DNA of 64,000 nt from Geothermobacter hydrogeniphilus (GCF_002093115.1 NZ_NAAD01000001.1:1-64000), one strand, 5' to 3'. Numbered from the stretch's first letter, positions 14,243 to 23,945 are shown. The notes: generated by a model not told the origin, from the sequence alone. Translations and numbers: made by a program.

Positions 14243-16711
14243 GTGTCGAATAAAGCAAAACTTCTCGCGTCCGCGCAAAAGAACCTCCAGAAAGGACAGG
14301 TCGCCAAGGCGATCCGGGATTTCCAGAAAATCGTGGAAATCGATCCCAAGGATATCCGCAGCCGGCAGAAACTGGCCGAACTTTACAGCCGTGCCCACCA
14401 ACTCGATAATGCCCTCGAAGAATATGAAGCCGTTGCCAGGTACTATTCAGAAAATGGGTTCTACCTGAAAGCGATCGCTGTTTACAAGCAGATGCAGAAG
14501 CTCGATGAGGGCCAGATCAAAATTTATCATCGGCTTGCTGAGCTGAATGAAAAGCAGGGTCTGATCGGTAATGCCCTGGCCGAATATCGCAGCCTGGTGG
14601 CTTATTATGAGCAGCACCAGATGGCCGCCGAGGCGATCAGCGTGCTGCAGAAAATGAAAGAGCTTGAACCTGAGAATCTCAATGTCCTGGTCAAATATGC
14701 CGAGTCCTGTGCCTGCAGCGGGATGCGCGATAAGGCGCGGGAGGAATTTCAGGAAGTTCTGCAACGGCTGCTGGAAAAGGATGATTTCGGTAAAATCCTG
14801 AATCTTTGCAATATGTTTCTGCCCTTTTTTCCGGAAGACCCGGAGATCCTTCTGCATAAGGGCGATGCTCTGATTCGTACCGGGCAACCGGCGGCCGGGA
14901 TCGCCCTGCTCAAGCAGTTGCTGACCGGCGATGGCGAGGCGGAACAGGTGTTGCGTTGCCTTGCCCATGGTTATCGGGTGGTCGCCGACTATGACAGTGA
15001 ACGCTTGACGTATCAACGGTTGCTGGACCGGAACGGCGACGATCTGGATTTGCGGCAGGCTCTGATCCAGGCTTGTCTCGACGGCGGGGATTATGAGAGG
15101 GCTCTTGATGAGTTGGAGGAATGGAAGGATGCCTTTTTCGAATCGGACCGGATCAGGGCCCTCAAGGCATGTTACGAAACCTTGAGGGAAGAACTGCCGC
15201 AGAATGAGCGGGTTATCAAAACCCTGCATGCCATCTACGAAATTTCCGGAGACGGTGACAAGCTTTTTGACCTGATGTCGAGCAACAATGAACCGGCTTC
15301 CACCTCGGAGGACGGTCTGGTTGAGGATCTCGAGACCCTCGACGATGATCTGCTGACCGATGTTGTCGGTGATCTTGAAAGTATTGAAGACAATGTGCCT
15401 GAAGGGGCGCCGCTGGAAGTGCCTTTCGAGGGTGGTGAGCCGGTTCCGGCCGTGGAAGAAAATGAGTCGCCATCGTCAGAGTTGCCCGCCGATGAAGTGC
15501 CGCTGGAATTCCTCGAAGAAGTTGCCGGCAACGACAGCGGGGAACCCGAGCTGGACATGATGTCATCGTCAGTCGTCGCCGGGGACGCCGCCGCAGTAAT
15601 GGATGAGAAATCCGATCAGGAGGACGTCTCGGCGGTAGAGGTTGAACTCGAACTCGAGCTTGAGTTCGATGACGAATCCCCGGTGTCGGAGACGATGGAC
15701 GATTCGAACTTCGTGTCGGCTGATGCGGTTGTTGAATCCGTAACGACCGTTCAGGGGGAGCAGGAGCCGAAGCTGGCCGAGCTTGCCGCCCGTTCTGACC
15801 GGGATTCGGAAACCGTTGCAGAAGAAGTTGTCGAGTTGGAAGCGCTCGAGGAAGTCGAGGAAGTCGAGGAAGTCGAGGAAGTCGAGGAAGTCGAGGAAGT
15901 CGAGGAAGTCGAGGAAGTCGAGGAAGTCGAGGAAGTCGAAGAAGTCGAAGAAGTCGAAGAAGTCGAAGAGCCGGCCGCGGAAACTGTCGTGGATATTCCC
16001 GCGCGTCTTGAAGAAGCCGGATTTTATATGCAGCAGGGCTTGTTGGCCGAGGCTGAGCGGGTCTGCCGGGAGATTCTCGATTTTGATGCCGTGTGTATTG
16101 AAGCACGTAATCTTCTTGCTGAAATTGCCGTCCGGCAGGGTAAAGCGGCCCCGGCTTCAACCCGGCCTGAAGAGCCTGTGGCGGAATCCCTGCCCGATGA
16201 GGACGAGAGTGCCTTTGACTGGGATGACGCCTTTCGCAGAACGCAGTATGAGGGGGCAGCGGACATGCTCCCGGAAGATGCGGAGTCCCACTATAATCTC
16301 GGCATCGCCTACAAGGAGATGGGTCTGCTGGAAGACGCCATCAAGGAGTTCGATCTCGCCATGAATCATCCTGTAAGGCGATTGGACAGCTTGTCTTTGA
16401 AGGCTCTCTGCCTGGTCGAAACGGGCAACTTTGACGCCGCTGAAGAAGTTTTCAGGCTTGCTCTGGCCTACCCCGGTATCGGTCCCGATGAACGCCTTAA
16501 TCTGACGTTTGAAATCGGGCAGCTCAAGGAACGGGCCGGTATGGCGGAAGAAGCCCTGGAGTGTTTTCTCAAGGTGGCGGAATCAGACCACTTCTATCGT
16601 GATGTCGGGGTTCGCATTAAACAGCTGCGGGACCGGTTGGGGATGGCGGAAAATGATCTGGCCGGTAACGTAGGAACGGCTGGAAACAGGAAAAAAGTCA
16701 CCTATCTCTAA
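14243..16711 (+). CDS. Large TPR protein with acidic VEE repeat linker
   Basis: An 822-residue protein starting at GTG 14243 after a GAGGGA Shine-Dalgarno. Residues 1-350 and about 590-790 read as tetratricopeptide helices (for example AIRDFQKIVEIDPKD, SHYNLGIAYKEMGLLEDAIKEFDLAM). Between them lies a long acidic, low-complexity linker ending in a run of EEV triplets. There is no signal peptide or membrane helix, so it is probably a cytosolic scaffold. It is 8 nt upstream of the ExeA-like ATPase gene and may act with it, as in pilus or secretion assembly; that is inference. Confidence 0.85.
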   Translation: MSNKAKLLASAQKNLQKGQVAKAIRDFQKIVEIDPKDIRSRQKLAELYSRAHQLDNALEEYEAVARYYSENGFYLKAIAVYKQMQKLDEGQIKIYHRLAELNEKQGLIGNALAEYRSLVAYYEQHQMAAEAISVLQKMKELEPENLNVLVKYAESCACSGMRDKAREEFQEVLQRLLEKDDFGKILNLCNMFLPFFPEDPEILLHKGDALIRTGQPAAGIALLKQLLTGDGEAEQVLRCLAHGYRVVADYDSERLTYQRLLDRNGDDLDLRQALIQACLDGGDYERALDELEEWKDAFFESDRIRALKACYETLREELPQNERVIKTLHAIYEISGDGDKLFDLMSSNNEPASTSEDGLVEDLETLDDDLLTDVVGDLESIEDNVPEGAPLEVPFEGGEPVPAVEENESPSSELPADEVPLEFLEEVAGNDSGEPELDMMSSSVVAGDAAAVMDEKSDQEDVSAVEVELELELEFDDESPVSETMDDSNFVSADAVVESVTTVQGEQEPKLAELAARSDRDSETVAEEVVELEALEEVEEVEEVEEVEEVEEVEEVEEVEEVEEVEEVEEVEEVEEPAAETVVDIPARLEEAGFYMQQGLLAEAERVCREILDFDAVCIEARNLLAEIAVRQGKAAPASTRPEEPVAESLPDEDESAFDWDDAFRRTQYEGAADMLPEDAESHYNLGIAYKEMGLLEDAIKEFDLAMNHPVRRLDSLSLKALCLVETGNFDAAEEVFRLALAYPGIGPDERLNLTFEIGQLKERAGMAEEALECFLKVAESDHFYRDVGVRIKQLRDRLGMAENDLAGNVGTAGNRKKVTYL
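15848..15970 (+). repeat. 9-bp in-frame tandem repeat coding (EEV)n
   Basis: GAAGTC recurs every 9 bp thirteen times (15851 to 15959), encoding EEV triplets. The last copies use GAA where the earlier ones use GAG, so the two ends differ in age or have been edited at synonymous sites. Frame-preserving length change is expected. Confidence 0.95.
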
Positions 16712-16719
16712 GTGAGTTT

Positions 16720-17619
16720 ATGAGTTATCTAGAGCAGTTCGGGCTTGAGCGTGAACCATTTTCAAATGCTCCTGATGCCCGTTTCTATTACGACACGGAA
16801 CAACACAGTCAGGCCCTGTTGCGGTTGATGTACGCCATTGACTCGAACAAGGGGCTGGCGGTGCTGATCGGTGGTGTCGGCACAGGGAAGACCACCCTGG
16901 CCCGCCGGATGCTGGAAAACCTGCCGGAAGAAAAATATGAATCTTCGTTGCTGGTGATGGTTCATTCCGGGATCACCCAGGAATGGATTCTGACCCGGAT
17001 CGCCATGCAGTTGGGGGTGGAGGCTCCCGCCATGGACCGGTTGACGCTGCTCAAGCAGCTTTATGACCGGCTGCTGGATATCGAGGAAAGCGGTCGCCGG
17101 GCGGTGGTGCTGATCGATGAGGCGCAAATGCTTGAATCGCGGGAACTGATGGAAGAATTCCGCGGCCTGCTCAATCTTGAAATCCCCGGCAAGAAGTTGC
17201 TCAATATCATCTTCTTCGGGTTGCCCGAGGTTGAAGACTGTCTGCGTCTTGATGAGCCGCTGGCGCAGCGGGTGGCGGTCAAGTATCACCTCAAGTCGAT
17301 GCCCGTAGAGACGACCGAAGCCTATATCAAGCACCGTCTGCGCGTTGCCAAGGCCCCGCGGATGTTGTTTGACGCCGATACGGTGCCTGCCATACACCGT
17401 TATGCCGGCGGGGTGCCGCGCCTGATCAATACCATCTGTGACAACTGCCTGTTCGAGGCTTATCTGCGCAAGTTGCCGCGTGTCAATGCCCAGGTGCTCA
17501 ACAGCGTTGTCGGCGATCTCGGGTTGCTGCAGCAGCCGGTGGTTGCGCCGCCGCCGCGCAGCGAGGCGGATGACCTGGCCGAGATCGAAAGCATGCTGGA
17601 CAGTCTCGAAAAGAAATGA
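16720..17619 (+). CDS. ExeA/GspA-like AAA ATPase
   Basis: A 299-residue ATPase. Opening YLEQFGLEREPFSNAPDARFYY is typical of the ExeA/MshM group. Walker A is GGVGTGKTT near residue 55, Walker B VVLIDEAQ near 130, and sensor/arginine-finger region GGVPRLINTICDNCL near 228. No peptidoglycan-binding domain or transmembrane helix follows, unlike full ExeA, so it is the short form. These proteins assist secretin or pilus assembly; here it is paired with the TPR gene and followed by mutL. Confidence 0.85.
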   Translation: MSYLEQFGLEREPFSNAPDARFYYDTEQHSQALLRLMYAIDSNKGLAVLIGGVGTGKTTLARRMLENLPEEKYESSLLVMVHSGITQEWILTRIAMQLGVEAPAMDRLTLLKQLYDRLLDIEESGRRAVVLIDEAQMLESRELMEEFRGLLNLEIPGKKLLNIIFFGLPEVEDCLRLDEPLAQRVAVKYHLKSMPVETTEAYIKHRLRVAKAPRMLFDADTVPAIHRYAGGVPRLINTICDNCLFEAYLRKLPRVNAQVLNSVVGDLGLLQQPVVAPPPRSEADDLAEIESMLDSLEKK

Positions 17620-17671
17620 TCCGCAATCGGCCGTCTGCCGCGGTTGAAGTTTCCCGCCGCTCCCTACTTTT

Positions 17672-19477
17672 ATGACCAGCCAGATCAAAATCCTGCCGGA
17701 AAATCTGTGCAACAAGATTGCTGCCGGTGAGGTTGTCGAACGCCCCGCCTCGGTGGTCAAGGAACTGCTGGAAAATTCTATCGATGCCGGCGCCCGCGAT
17801 ATCACCATTGAAATCGAGAAGGGCGGCAAGAAACTGATTCGTCTTGTCGATGATGGTTGCGGCATGGACCGGGACGATATCTTCCTCTGTCTGGAGCGGC
17901 ATGCCACCAGCAAGATATCCTCCGCCGACGATTTATTCAAATTGCAGACTCTCGGCTTTCGCGGTGAGGCCCTGCCGTCCATCGCCGCCGTCTCCCGCAT
18001 GGTGCTGCGTTCCCGTCCGCCGCAGTGTGAAGCGGGTATGGAACTGCTCCTCGATGGCGGCGAGGTCAAACGGGCCGATGTCTGCGGAATGGCTCCCGGG
18101 ACCAGTGTCGAGGTTCGAGACCTCTTCTCCCGGTTGCCCGCCAGGCGCAAATTTCTGCGCCGCGACGAAACCGAGTTGGCACACATCGGTGAAGTGGTCA
18201 CCAGGACGGCCCTGGCCCATCCCGATATCCAGTTTCGATTGTTGCACAATGGTCGCGCCTTGATCGACGTGCGTCGCGCCGAAGGATTGCGTGCCCGGGT
18301 TGCCAACCTGCTTGGCAGACACCTGGCCTCAGACCTGGTGGAGATTGATGCTGCCGGACCCGACTGCCGTATCCATGGTCTGATCTCTCCCCCGCAGACC
18401 AACCGGGCCACCAGCGGGACGATCTACACGTTTGTCAACGGCCGCTATATTCGTGATCGCGTCGTCCAGCATGCCGTGCTCGACGGTTACCGGACCCTGT
18501 TGCCCAAGGGGCGGTATCCGGTCGTGGTGCTGTTCCTGGAACTTGACCCGGAACTGGTGGATGTCAATGTGCATCCGACCAAGCATGAAGTTCGTTTCCG
18601 ACAGCAGAGTCAGGTCCACGATTTTATCGTCGCCGGTCTTGCCGATGCCCTGCGTGAGTCGTCCTGGGTTTCTCCGGCCGATCCCGGGCCGACGCCGGGT
18701 GCGGAGGCGTCTGGACCGGGTGCCGTCCTCCCGATGTCGGAGAAAACGCCGTCCCCGTCGGGAACTGATCGTCAGGCGGAAATTCGTGAAAGCCTGCAGC
18801 GTTATGCCCGGACGCCGTCACCGTCCCCGGATTCGCGGCCCGTTTTTGCCATGCCGTCGGCGCCCGCGGCAGAAACTGTTGAGGAGGATGCCGGCTTTTT
18901 TTCCGGGCTGCGGCTGATCGGCCAGTATCACAACAGCTACCTGCTTTGCCAGGATGGTCCGGACCTGTTGCTGATCGATCAGCATGCCGCCCATGAACGG
19001 GTCGGTTTCGAACGCCTGCGTGCCCAATGGCGGCAGGGGGGCATTGAGCGCCAGAGCCTGTTGTTCCCGCCGGTGCTGGAATTCAGTCACCTGGAACAGT
19101 GTCGTCTGCAGGAGAACCTTGAAAAGCTCGGCCGACTCGGGTTCGAACTGGAACCGTTCGGCGGCAATGCTTTTGTCCTCAAGGCGGTTCCCCAGTTGCT
19201 GTCGGGCAGTGATGCGGAACAACTGGTGCGTGATGTCGCCGCTGAACTTGCCGGTCTCGGCAGCAGTTCGCTGATCGAAGAGGCCCTGGACAAGGTTCTG
19301 ATCCTGATGGCCTGTCACCGGATGGTGCGTGCCAATCAGGCCCTGACCGAGGCGCAGATCCGGGCCTTGCTGAAGGACCTTGACAGTATCGATTTCAGTG
19401 CCCAGTGTCCCCATGGCCGTCCGGTGATGCATCGCCTCAGCCTGGCCGAGGTGGAAAAGTTCTTTCACCGGATTTGA
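17672..19477 (+). CDS. mutL: DNA mismatch repair protein MutL
   Basis: A 601-residue protein. The GHKL ATPase half carries ELLENSIDAGA, DDGCGMDRDDI, TLGFRGEALPSI. A Pro/Ser-rich linker follows (about 330-410). The C-terminal half contains DQHAAHERVGFE, which fits the DQHAx2Ex4E endonuclease motif, and QCPHGRP near the end. It is therefore predicted to be a nicking MutL, consistent with lineages lacking MutH. The miaA start follows the stop by 2 nt. Confidence 0.97.
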   Translation: MTSQIKILPENLCNKIAAGEVVERPASVVKELLENSIDAGARDITIEIEKGGKKLIRLVDDGCGMDRDDIFLCLERHATSKISSADDLFKLQTLGFRGEALPSIAAVSRMVLRSRPPQCEAGMELLLDGGEVKRADVCGMAPGTSVEVRDLFSRLPARRKFLRRDETELAHIGEVVTRTALAHPDIQFRLLHNGRALIDVRRAEGLRARVANLLGRHLASDLVEIDAAGPDCRIHGLISPPQTNRATSGTIYTFVNGRYIRDRVVQHAVLDGYRTLLPKGRYPVVVLFLELDPELVDVNVHPTKHEVRFRQQSQVHDFIVAGLADALRESSWVSPADPGPTPGAEASGPGAVLPMSEKTPSPSGTDRQAEIRESLQRYARTPSPSPDSRPVFAMPSAPAAETVEEDAGFFSGLRLIGQYHNSYLLCQDGPDLLLIDQHAAHERVGFERLRAQWRQGGIERQSLLFPPVLEFSHLEQCRLQENLEKLGRLGFELEPFGGNAFVLKAVPQLLSGSDAEQLVRDVAAELAGLGSSSLIEEALDKVLILMACHRMVRANQALTEAQIRALLKDLDSIDFSAQCPHGRPVMHRLSLAEVEKFFHRI

Positions 19478-19479
19478 CC

Positions 19480-20412
19480 ATGACGAATGAACCGAAGCAA
19501 CCGTTGCTGGTGATCTGCGGTCCGACCGCCAGCGGCAAAACCGGTCTGGCGCTGAGTCTTGCCGAACAGTTTCCTGTTGAGATCATATCGGCCGATTCCC
19601 GCCAGGTTTACCGGCGGCTCGATATCGGCACCGCCAAACCGACCGCCGAAGAACTCTCCCGGGTTCGGCATCACCTGATTGACCTGGTGGAACCCGAACA
19701 ACCGTTCAGCGTCGCCGATTTTGTCGATCTGGCAAACGCGGCGATTGCCGACATCGCCGCCCGTGGTCAATGGCCGTTGCTGGTCGGTGGCACCGGGCTT
19801 TACATCCAGGCCCTGACGGCTGGACTGGCGGAGACGCCGCCGGCCGACCCCCGGCTGCGTGCCGCGTTGGAGGCCGAAGCGAGAGAACATGGTCTCGGCA
19901 GGCTCTACCGGCGGCTTCAGCAGGTTGACCCGCCGACCGCCGCCAGGCTCAGTCCCAATGATCAGGTGCGCATTGTCAGGGCCCTGGAGGTCGAGGCGCT
20001 GAGCGGTTGCCGGATGTCCGATTTTCAGGCCCGCCATGCCTTTTCCGAACATCCGTTCCGGCTGCTGAAGCTGGGTCTGCTGCAGAAAAGGGAGCATCTT
20101 TACCGGAGGATTGAACAGCGGGTTGACGCGATGTTTGCCGCCGGCCTGGTCGATGAAGTCAGGGCGCTGCTCGCCTCGGGATGTCCCGCTGATGTCAAGG
20201 GGCTGAAAACCATCGGCTACCAGGAAGTGATGGCCTATCTGCGGGGAGATTGCGATCTGCCGACCGCGATTGAGCTGGTGAAACGCAACAGCCGTCGCTA
20301 TGCCAAGCGTCAGATGACCTGGTTTCGCCGGGATTCTTCCATTATTTGGGTTGACCCCGAGCGTGAGTTTGTTAGAATCACAGAGTTAATTGCCGAATTT
20401 AATGCAGCCTAA
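19480..20412 (+). CDS. miaA: tRNA dimethylallyltransferase
   Basis: A 310-residue enzyme that adds an isopentenyl group to A37 of tRNAs reading UNN codons. GPTASGKTGLAL is the P-loop, ISADSRQVYRRLDIGTAKP the substrate loop, VGGTGLYIQAL the next conserved block, and KGLKTIGYQEV plus RRYAKRQMTWFRRD the C-terminal signature. The frame is open upstream inside mutL, but ATG 19480 gives the family N-terminus. Confidence 0.97.
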   Translation: MTNEPKQPLLVICGPTASGKTGLALSLAEQFPVEIISADSRQVYRRLDIGTAKPTAEELSRVRHHLIDLVEPEQPFSVADFVDLANAAIADIAARGQWPLLVGGTGLYIQALTAGLAETPPADPRLRAALEAEAREHGLGRLYRRLQQVDPPTAARLSPNDQVRIVRALEVEALSGCRMSDFQARHAFSEHPFRLLKLGLLQKREHLYRRIEQRVDAMFAAGLVDEVRALLASGCPADVKGLKTIGYQEVMAYLRGDCDLPTAIELVKRNSRRYAKRQMTWFRRDSSIIWVDPEREFVRITELIAEFNAA

Positions 20413-20424
20413 AAAGGAGCGGAC

Positions 20425-20658
20425 ATGCCTAAGACGCCATTCAACATCCAGGACCAGTATCTCAACCAGGCGCGTAAAGAGAGGGTGCGCGTTGCCATCA
20501 CCATGATGTCCGGCGAAAAGCTGGAGGGATTCATCAAGTCGTTTGACAGTTTCTGCGTGCTGGTTGACAGCAGTGGTGACATCCTGCTTTACAAGCACGC
20601 GATTTCCTCCATCACTTCGAGTGACGGCAGTTTCCGCCTGCACGGCGGCCGGGACTGA
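20425..20658 (+). CDS. hfq: RNA chaperone Hfq
   Basis: A 77-residue Sm-fold protein that pairs small RNAs with mRNAs. Sm1 motif near VAITMMSGEKLEGFIKSFDSF; Sm2 is LYKHAISSI. AAAGGAG precedes the ATG. The miaA-hfq order is conserved across proteobacteria. The C-terminal tail is short. Confidence 0.97.
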   Translation: MPKTPFNIQDQYLNQARKERVRVAITMMSGEKLEGFIKSFDSFCVLVDSSGDILLYKHAISSITSSDGSFRLHGGRD

Positions 20659-20682
20659 TTTTCATCCCAAAGTCAGACCGAT

Positions 20683-20734
20683 AACAGGTCCCCGTTGACA
20701 ACCCCGGGTTGTTACGGGGGCCTGTTGTCTTTTG
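20683..20734 (+). terminator. Probable terminator after hfq
   Basis: AACAGG-CCCCGT pairs with ACGGGG-CCTGTT around an inner GACAACCCCGGGTTGTT hairpin. A modest T-rich tail (TTGTCTTTT) follows. The stem has one bulge and the tail is imperfect. Confidence 0.65.
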
Positions 20735-20758
20735 GTCTGCCGCTGGTCGTTATGATCG

Positions 20759-22066
20759 ATGGGTTCGATGCTTGAGATTATCGCCGTACACCCGGAATCT
20801 GTCGGCCGGGAACTGGACATCGAAGCGGGAGATTTTCTCCTTGAGGTGAACGGGCATGCAATCCGCGATCTCATTGACGCCCGTTTTTACCTGGCGGATT
20901 CCCCGTTGCTGCTGCAGATCGAGAAGGCCGACGGTGACCTCTGGGAACTGGAAATCGAACTCGGGGTCGAGGATGACCTGGGACTGGAGTTCGCCCACCC
21001 GGAGCCGAGCCGTTGCGGAAACAACTGTCAATTCTGCTACGTTCATCAACTCCCGCGCGGGTTGCGTTCGACCCTCTATATCAAGGACGAGGATTATCGT
21101 TTCTCCTTCCTCTACGGGGCTTATGTGACCCTGGCCAACCTGGCCGAGTCGGATCTGCGGCGCATTCTTGAACAGCGACTCTCGCCATTGTATGTTTCGG
21201 TACATGCCGTGACGCCGGAGATTCGCAACCGTCTGCTCGGCAAACAGGCGCCGCCGGTTCTGCCGTTATTGAAAAAACTGGTCAGCGGCGGGATCACCCT
21301 GCATACCCAGATCGTACTCTGTCCCGGCATCAATGATGGCGCCGTGCTTCAGGAGAGCATCTCCGCGCTGGCCGACCTGCGCCCCGGGATCGCATCGCTG
21401 GCTGTGGTGCCGGTCGGCCTGACCGGTCATCGTCAGGCATTGCCGACATTGCGCACGCCCTCTCGTGTCGAAGCGGAAAGGGTGCTTGATTTGATTGAGG
21501 ATCGGCAGCGGCAGTTCCGAACTGACGGCGGACGCTTCGTCTTTGCCGCCGATGAATTCTATCTCAAGGCGCAGCGGCCGCTGCCGTCGGCTGAACACTA
21601 TGAAGGTTTTCCCCAACTGGAGAACGGCATCGGCCTGATAGCCGTTTTCCGTCAGGGGACGAAAGCCGCGCTGCGGGACGCGGCCGGGTTGCCGCCGTTT
21701 CGCCTGACGACAATTACCGGACATTCCTTTCACTCCGAACTGCAGGCGTTCGCTGATCAGCTCGCCGCCTGTTCGGAGGTCGAACTGCAGGTGCTGGCCG
21801 TGCCCAGTCGTTTGTTCGGTGGTGAAATCAGTGTCGCCGGGCTGATCTGTGGTGAGGATATCCTTTCCCATCTGCGGGGCGTCGACCTCGGGGCCGGACT
21901 GCTGTTGCCCGATATCGTGCTGCGTGACGGCAGCGAGCAGTTGCTGGATGACCTGAGTCCGGCGGAGCTGTCCGTCCGGCTCGGTTGCCCCGTCACGGTG
22001 ATCGACTCAACCGCGCCCGGCCTGGTGGCCGGCATCAGGTCTTTCTTATCTGGAGAAAATTTATGA
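20759..22066 (+). CDS. PDZ and radical SAM (DUF512) family protein
   Basis: A 435-residue protein of the TIGR03279/DUF512 type. Residues 1-60 form a PDZ-like fold (VGRELDIEAGDFLLEVNGHAI). CGNNCQFCYV (about 83-92) resembles a radical SAM cluster motif (CxxxCxFC). The remainder is the DUF512 region, ending GCPVTVIDSTAPGL. The family is widespread in anaerobes and cyanobacteria, and its reaction is not established to my knowledge. ATG 20768 is an alternative start. The 4-bp overlap with the next TPR gene indicates coupling. Confidence 0.88.
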   Translation: MGSMLEIIAVHPESVGRELDIEAGDFLLEVNGHAIRDLIDARFYLADSPLLLQIEKADGDLWELEIELGVEDDLGLEFAHPEPSRCGNNCQFCYVHQLPRGLRSTLYIKDEDYRFSFLYGAYVTLANLAESDLRRILEQRLSPLYVSVHAVTPEIRNRLLGKQAPPVLPLLKKLVSGGITLHTQIVLCPGINDGAVLQESISALADLRPGIASLAVVPVGLTGHRQALPTLRTPSRVEAERVLDLIEDRQRQFRTDGGRFVFAADEFYLKAQRPLPSAEHYEGFPQLENGIGLIAVFRQGTKAALRDAAGLPPFRLTTITGHSFHSELQAFADQLAACSEVELQVLAVPSRLFGGEISVAGLICGEDILSHLRGVDLGAGLLLPDIVLRDGSEQLLDDLSPAELSVRLGCPVTVIDSTAPGLVAGIRSFLSGENL

Positions 22067-22845
22067 ACGGGACGAGTTCTGAGTTGAAGGAACAGGGGCG
22101 GCTTGCTCTTGAACGCGGCGCGGTCGAGATGGCCGAAAAGTGCCTGCGCAAAGCCCTGCAGCAGGCCGGTGACGATGCCGAAATCCCTTTGCTGCTCGCC
22201 GAGGCTCTCGCTGAAAACGAAAAATTGACGGAGTCCCGGCGGGTGCTTGAGAAGGCGGTCGCCACCTTTCCCGATGACATCGAGCTGATCTTCTCCCTGG
22301 GTGATACCTGTTTTGAACTGGGAGATGCCGCCGCGGCCCGCGGCTGCTACGAGCGGGTGATCGAGCTGGACCGGGAACAGGTGGACGCCTGGGTCAGCCT
22401 GGGACTTCTGCATTATCAGCAGGAAAATTACCAGCAGGCCCTGGTCTGCCACAAGCAGGCGCTCAACCTTGATCCGCAATCGGTTTTCGCTCTCAATTCC
22501 TACGGCGACGCCTGTTTCGCGCTGGGCGATGTTGCGGCGGCTGTTTCCGCCTATGAGAAGGTGACCGAACTGGAACCGGATGATCCCCAGGCCTACTACA
22601 ACCTGGGTGAACTCTATTATGACGGCGGTGATCTGGACCGCGGCGAGAGCATGTGCCGCAAGACGCTGCAGCTCGATCCCGAGTTCGCCTTCGCCTGGCT
22701 GACGTTGGGAAATATCTGTCTTGACCGTGAGCAGGTTCGGGACGCAATCGCCGCTTTTGAAACATTCCTGCGCCTGGAGTCCGGCGATGAGGCCCGACAG
22801 ATCCGTGACGAGGTGACGGCCGTGATCGCCGGTTTGAAAAGCTGA
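22063..22845 (+). CDS. Tetratricopeptide repeat protein
   Basis: A 260-residue protein made almost wholly of TPR units (about seven), such as DAWVSLGLLHYQQENYQQAL and AYYNLGELYYDGGDL. No signal peptide or membrane segment is seen. ATG 22063 overlaps the stop of the radical SAM gene and follows TGGAG; upstream in-frame extension lies inside that gene and is rejected. Function beyond protein contacts is unknown. Confidence 0.85.
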   Translation: MNGTSSELKEQGRLALERGAVEMAEKCLRKALQQAGDDAEIPLLLAEALAENEKLTESRRVLEKAVATFPDDIELIFSLGDTCFELGDAAAARGCYERVIELDREQVDAWVSLGLLHYQQENYQQALVCHKQALNLDPQSVFALNSYGDACFALGDVAAAVSAYEKVTELEPDDPQAYYNLGELYYDGGDLDRGESMCRKTLQLDPEFAFAWLTLGNICLDREQVRDAIAAFETFLRLESGDEARQIRDEVTAVIAGLKS

Positions 22846-22855
22846 GGGAAGGAAG

Positions 22856-23209
22856 ATGATTCATGGATTTGCCGTCCTGCTCGGATTCCAGTTTTTCGGC
22901 GAACTGCTGAGCCGCTGGAGCGGAATTCCGATTCCAGGCAATGTGATCGGTATGGCGTTGCTGCTGGCGGCCCTCGGTTGCGGCTGGGTGAAGCTGACCT
23001 GGATCGAGGAGGCGGCCGAATTGCTGTTGTCGCACCTGGCGCTTTTCTTTGTTCCGGCCGGTGTCGGGGTGATGGTCTATGGCGGCCTGATCGCCCGGGA
23101 GTGGCTGCCGATCAGTATCGCTACGGTTGTCAGCACCTTCGTGGTCATGGCGGTGACCGGTTGGGTCGCCAGCCTGCTGGACCGGGAAGGGGGCGAACAT
23201 GCCGAGTGA
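22856..23209 (+). CDS. lrgA: CidA/LrgA family membrane protein
   Basis: A 117-residue protein with four hydrophobic segments and the family pattern IPIPGNVIGMALLL, HLALFFVPAGVGVM. LrgA/CidA proteins are holin-like and work with LrgB/CidB in murein hydrolase control or metabolite export. GGAAGGAAG precedes the ATG. It overlaps lrgB by 11 bp. Confidence 0.92.
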   Translation: MIHGFAVLLGFQFFGELLSRWSGIPIPGNVIGMALLLAALGCGWVKLTWIEEAAELLLSHLALFFVPAGVGVMVYGGLIAREWLPISIATVVSTFVVMAVTGWVASLLDREGGEHAE

Positions 23210-23894
23210 GTTCTTTGCCACGCCGCTGTTCGGCATCACCCTGACGATTGTCGTCTACGCCCTGGCGCAGATGCTCTACCGCCGGACCGGGAGCCTTTTC
23301 TGCAACCCGGTGGCGCTCTCCATTCTCGGTATCATCCTGTTGCTGCTGGCCTGCAGGATCCCCTACCGCAGCTATGCCGTCGGCGGGCACTATATTCTCT
23401 TCCTGCTCGGTCCGTCGGTGGTTGCCCTGGCGGTTCCGCTCTACGCGCGGCGCCGTGAGATCTGGGCGCGGCGGACGCCGATTCTGGTCGGCGTTGCCGC
23501 CGGCGGCCTGGCGTCGGTGATGTCAGCATCCGGCCTGGCCTGGTTGCTCGGCGGCAGCCACGACGTGGTCCTCTCGCTGGCGCCGAAGTCGGTGACCACA
23601 CCGATCGCCATCAGTATCGTCGAAAAGATCGGCGGGATCGCTCCCCTGACAGCGGCGCTGGTGGTCATGACCGGTTGTCTCGGAGCCATCTGCGGGCCCG
23701 AGTTCTGTCGCCTGATCGGGCTGCGGAACCGGGTTGCCATCGGCCTGGCGGTCGGTACCGCGGCTCACGGGATCGGTACCGCGCGGATGCTGGAGGTGGA
23801 TCGTCTCGGGGGGGCGGTCGCCGGGTTGGCCATCGGTCTCAACGGGTTGCTGACTGCCTTTCTGCTGCCGATGCTGTTTCTGCTTTTTTCCTGA
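23199..23894 (+). CDS. lrgB: LrgB/CidB family membrane protein
   Basis: A 231-residue multi-spanning protein. LAPKSVTTPIAISIVEKIGG and AAHGIGTARMLE are the LrgB signatures. Encoded as the second gene of lrgAB, followed by a repeat remnant and a terminator. The physiological substrate in this group is not known. Confidence 0.94.
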   Translation: MPSEFFATPLFGITLTIVVYALAQMLYRRTGSLFCNPVALSILGIILLLLACRIPYRSYAVGGHYILFLLGPSVVALAVPLYARRREIWARRTPILVGVAAGGLASVMSASGLAWLLGGSHDVVLSLAPKSVTTPIAISIVEKIGGIAPLTAALVVMTGCLGAICGPEFCRLIGLRNRVAIGLAVGTAAHGIGTARMLEVDRLGGAVAGLAIGLNGLLTAFLLPMLFLLFS

Positions 23895-23900
23895 TGTGAA

Positions 23901-23937
23901 CCTGAATCAGTGAATTATATGACCCCGCAGATTCAGG
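23901..23937. repeat. Palindromic repeat family A, tip-only remnant A6
   Basis: 37 bp that begins CCTGAATCAGTGA and ends GATTCAGG. Only the outer tips of family A are left, as expected after deletion of the arms. It lies between lrgB and its terminator. Confidence 0.65.
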
Positions 23938-23945
23938 TTGAACAC

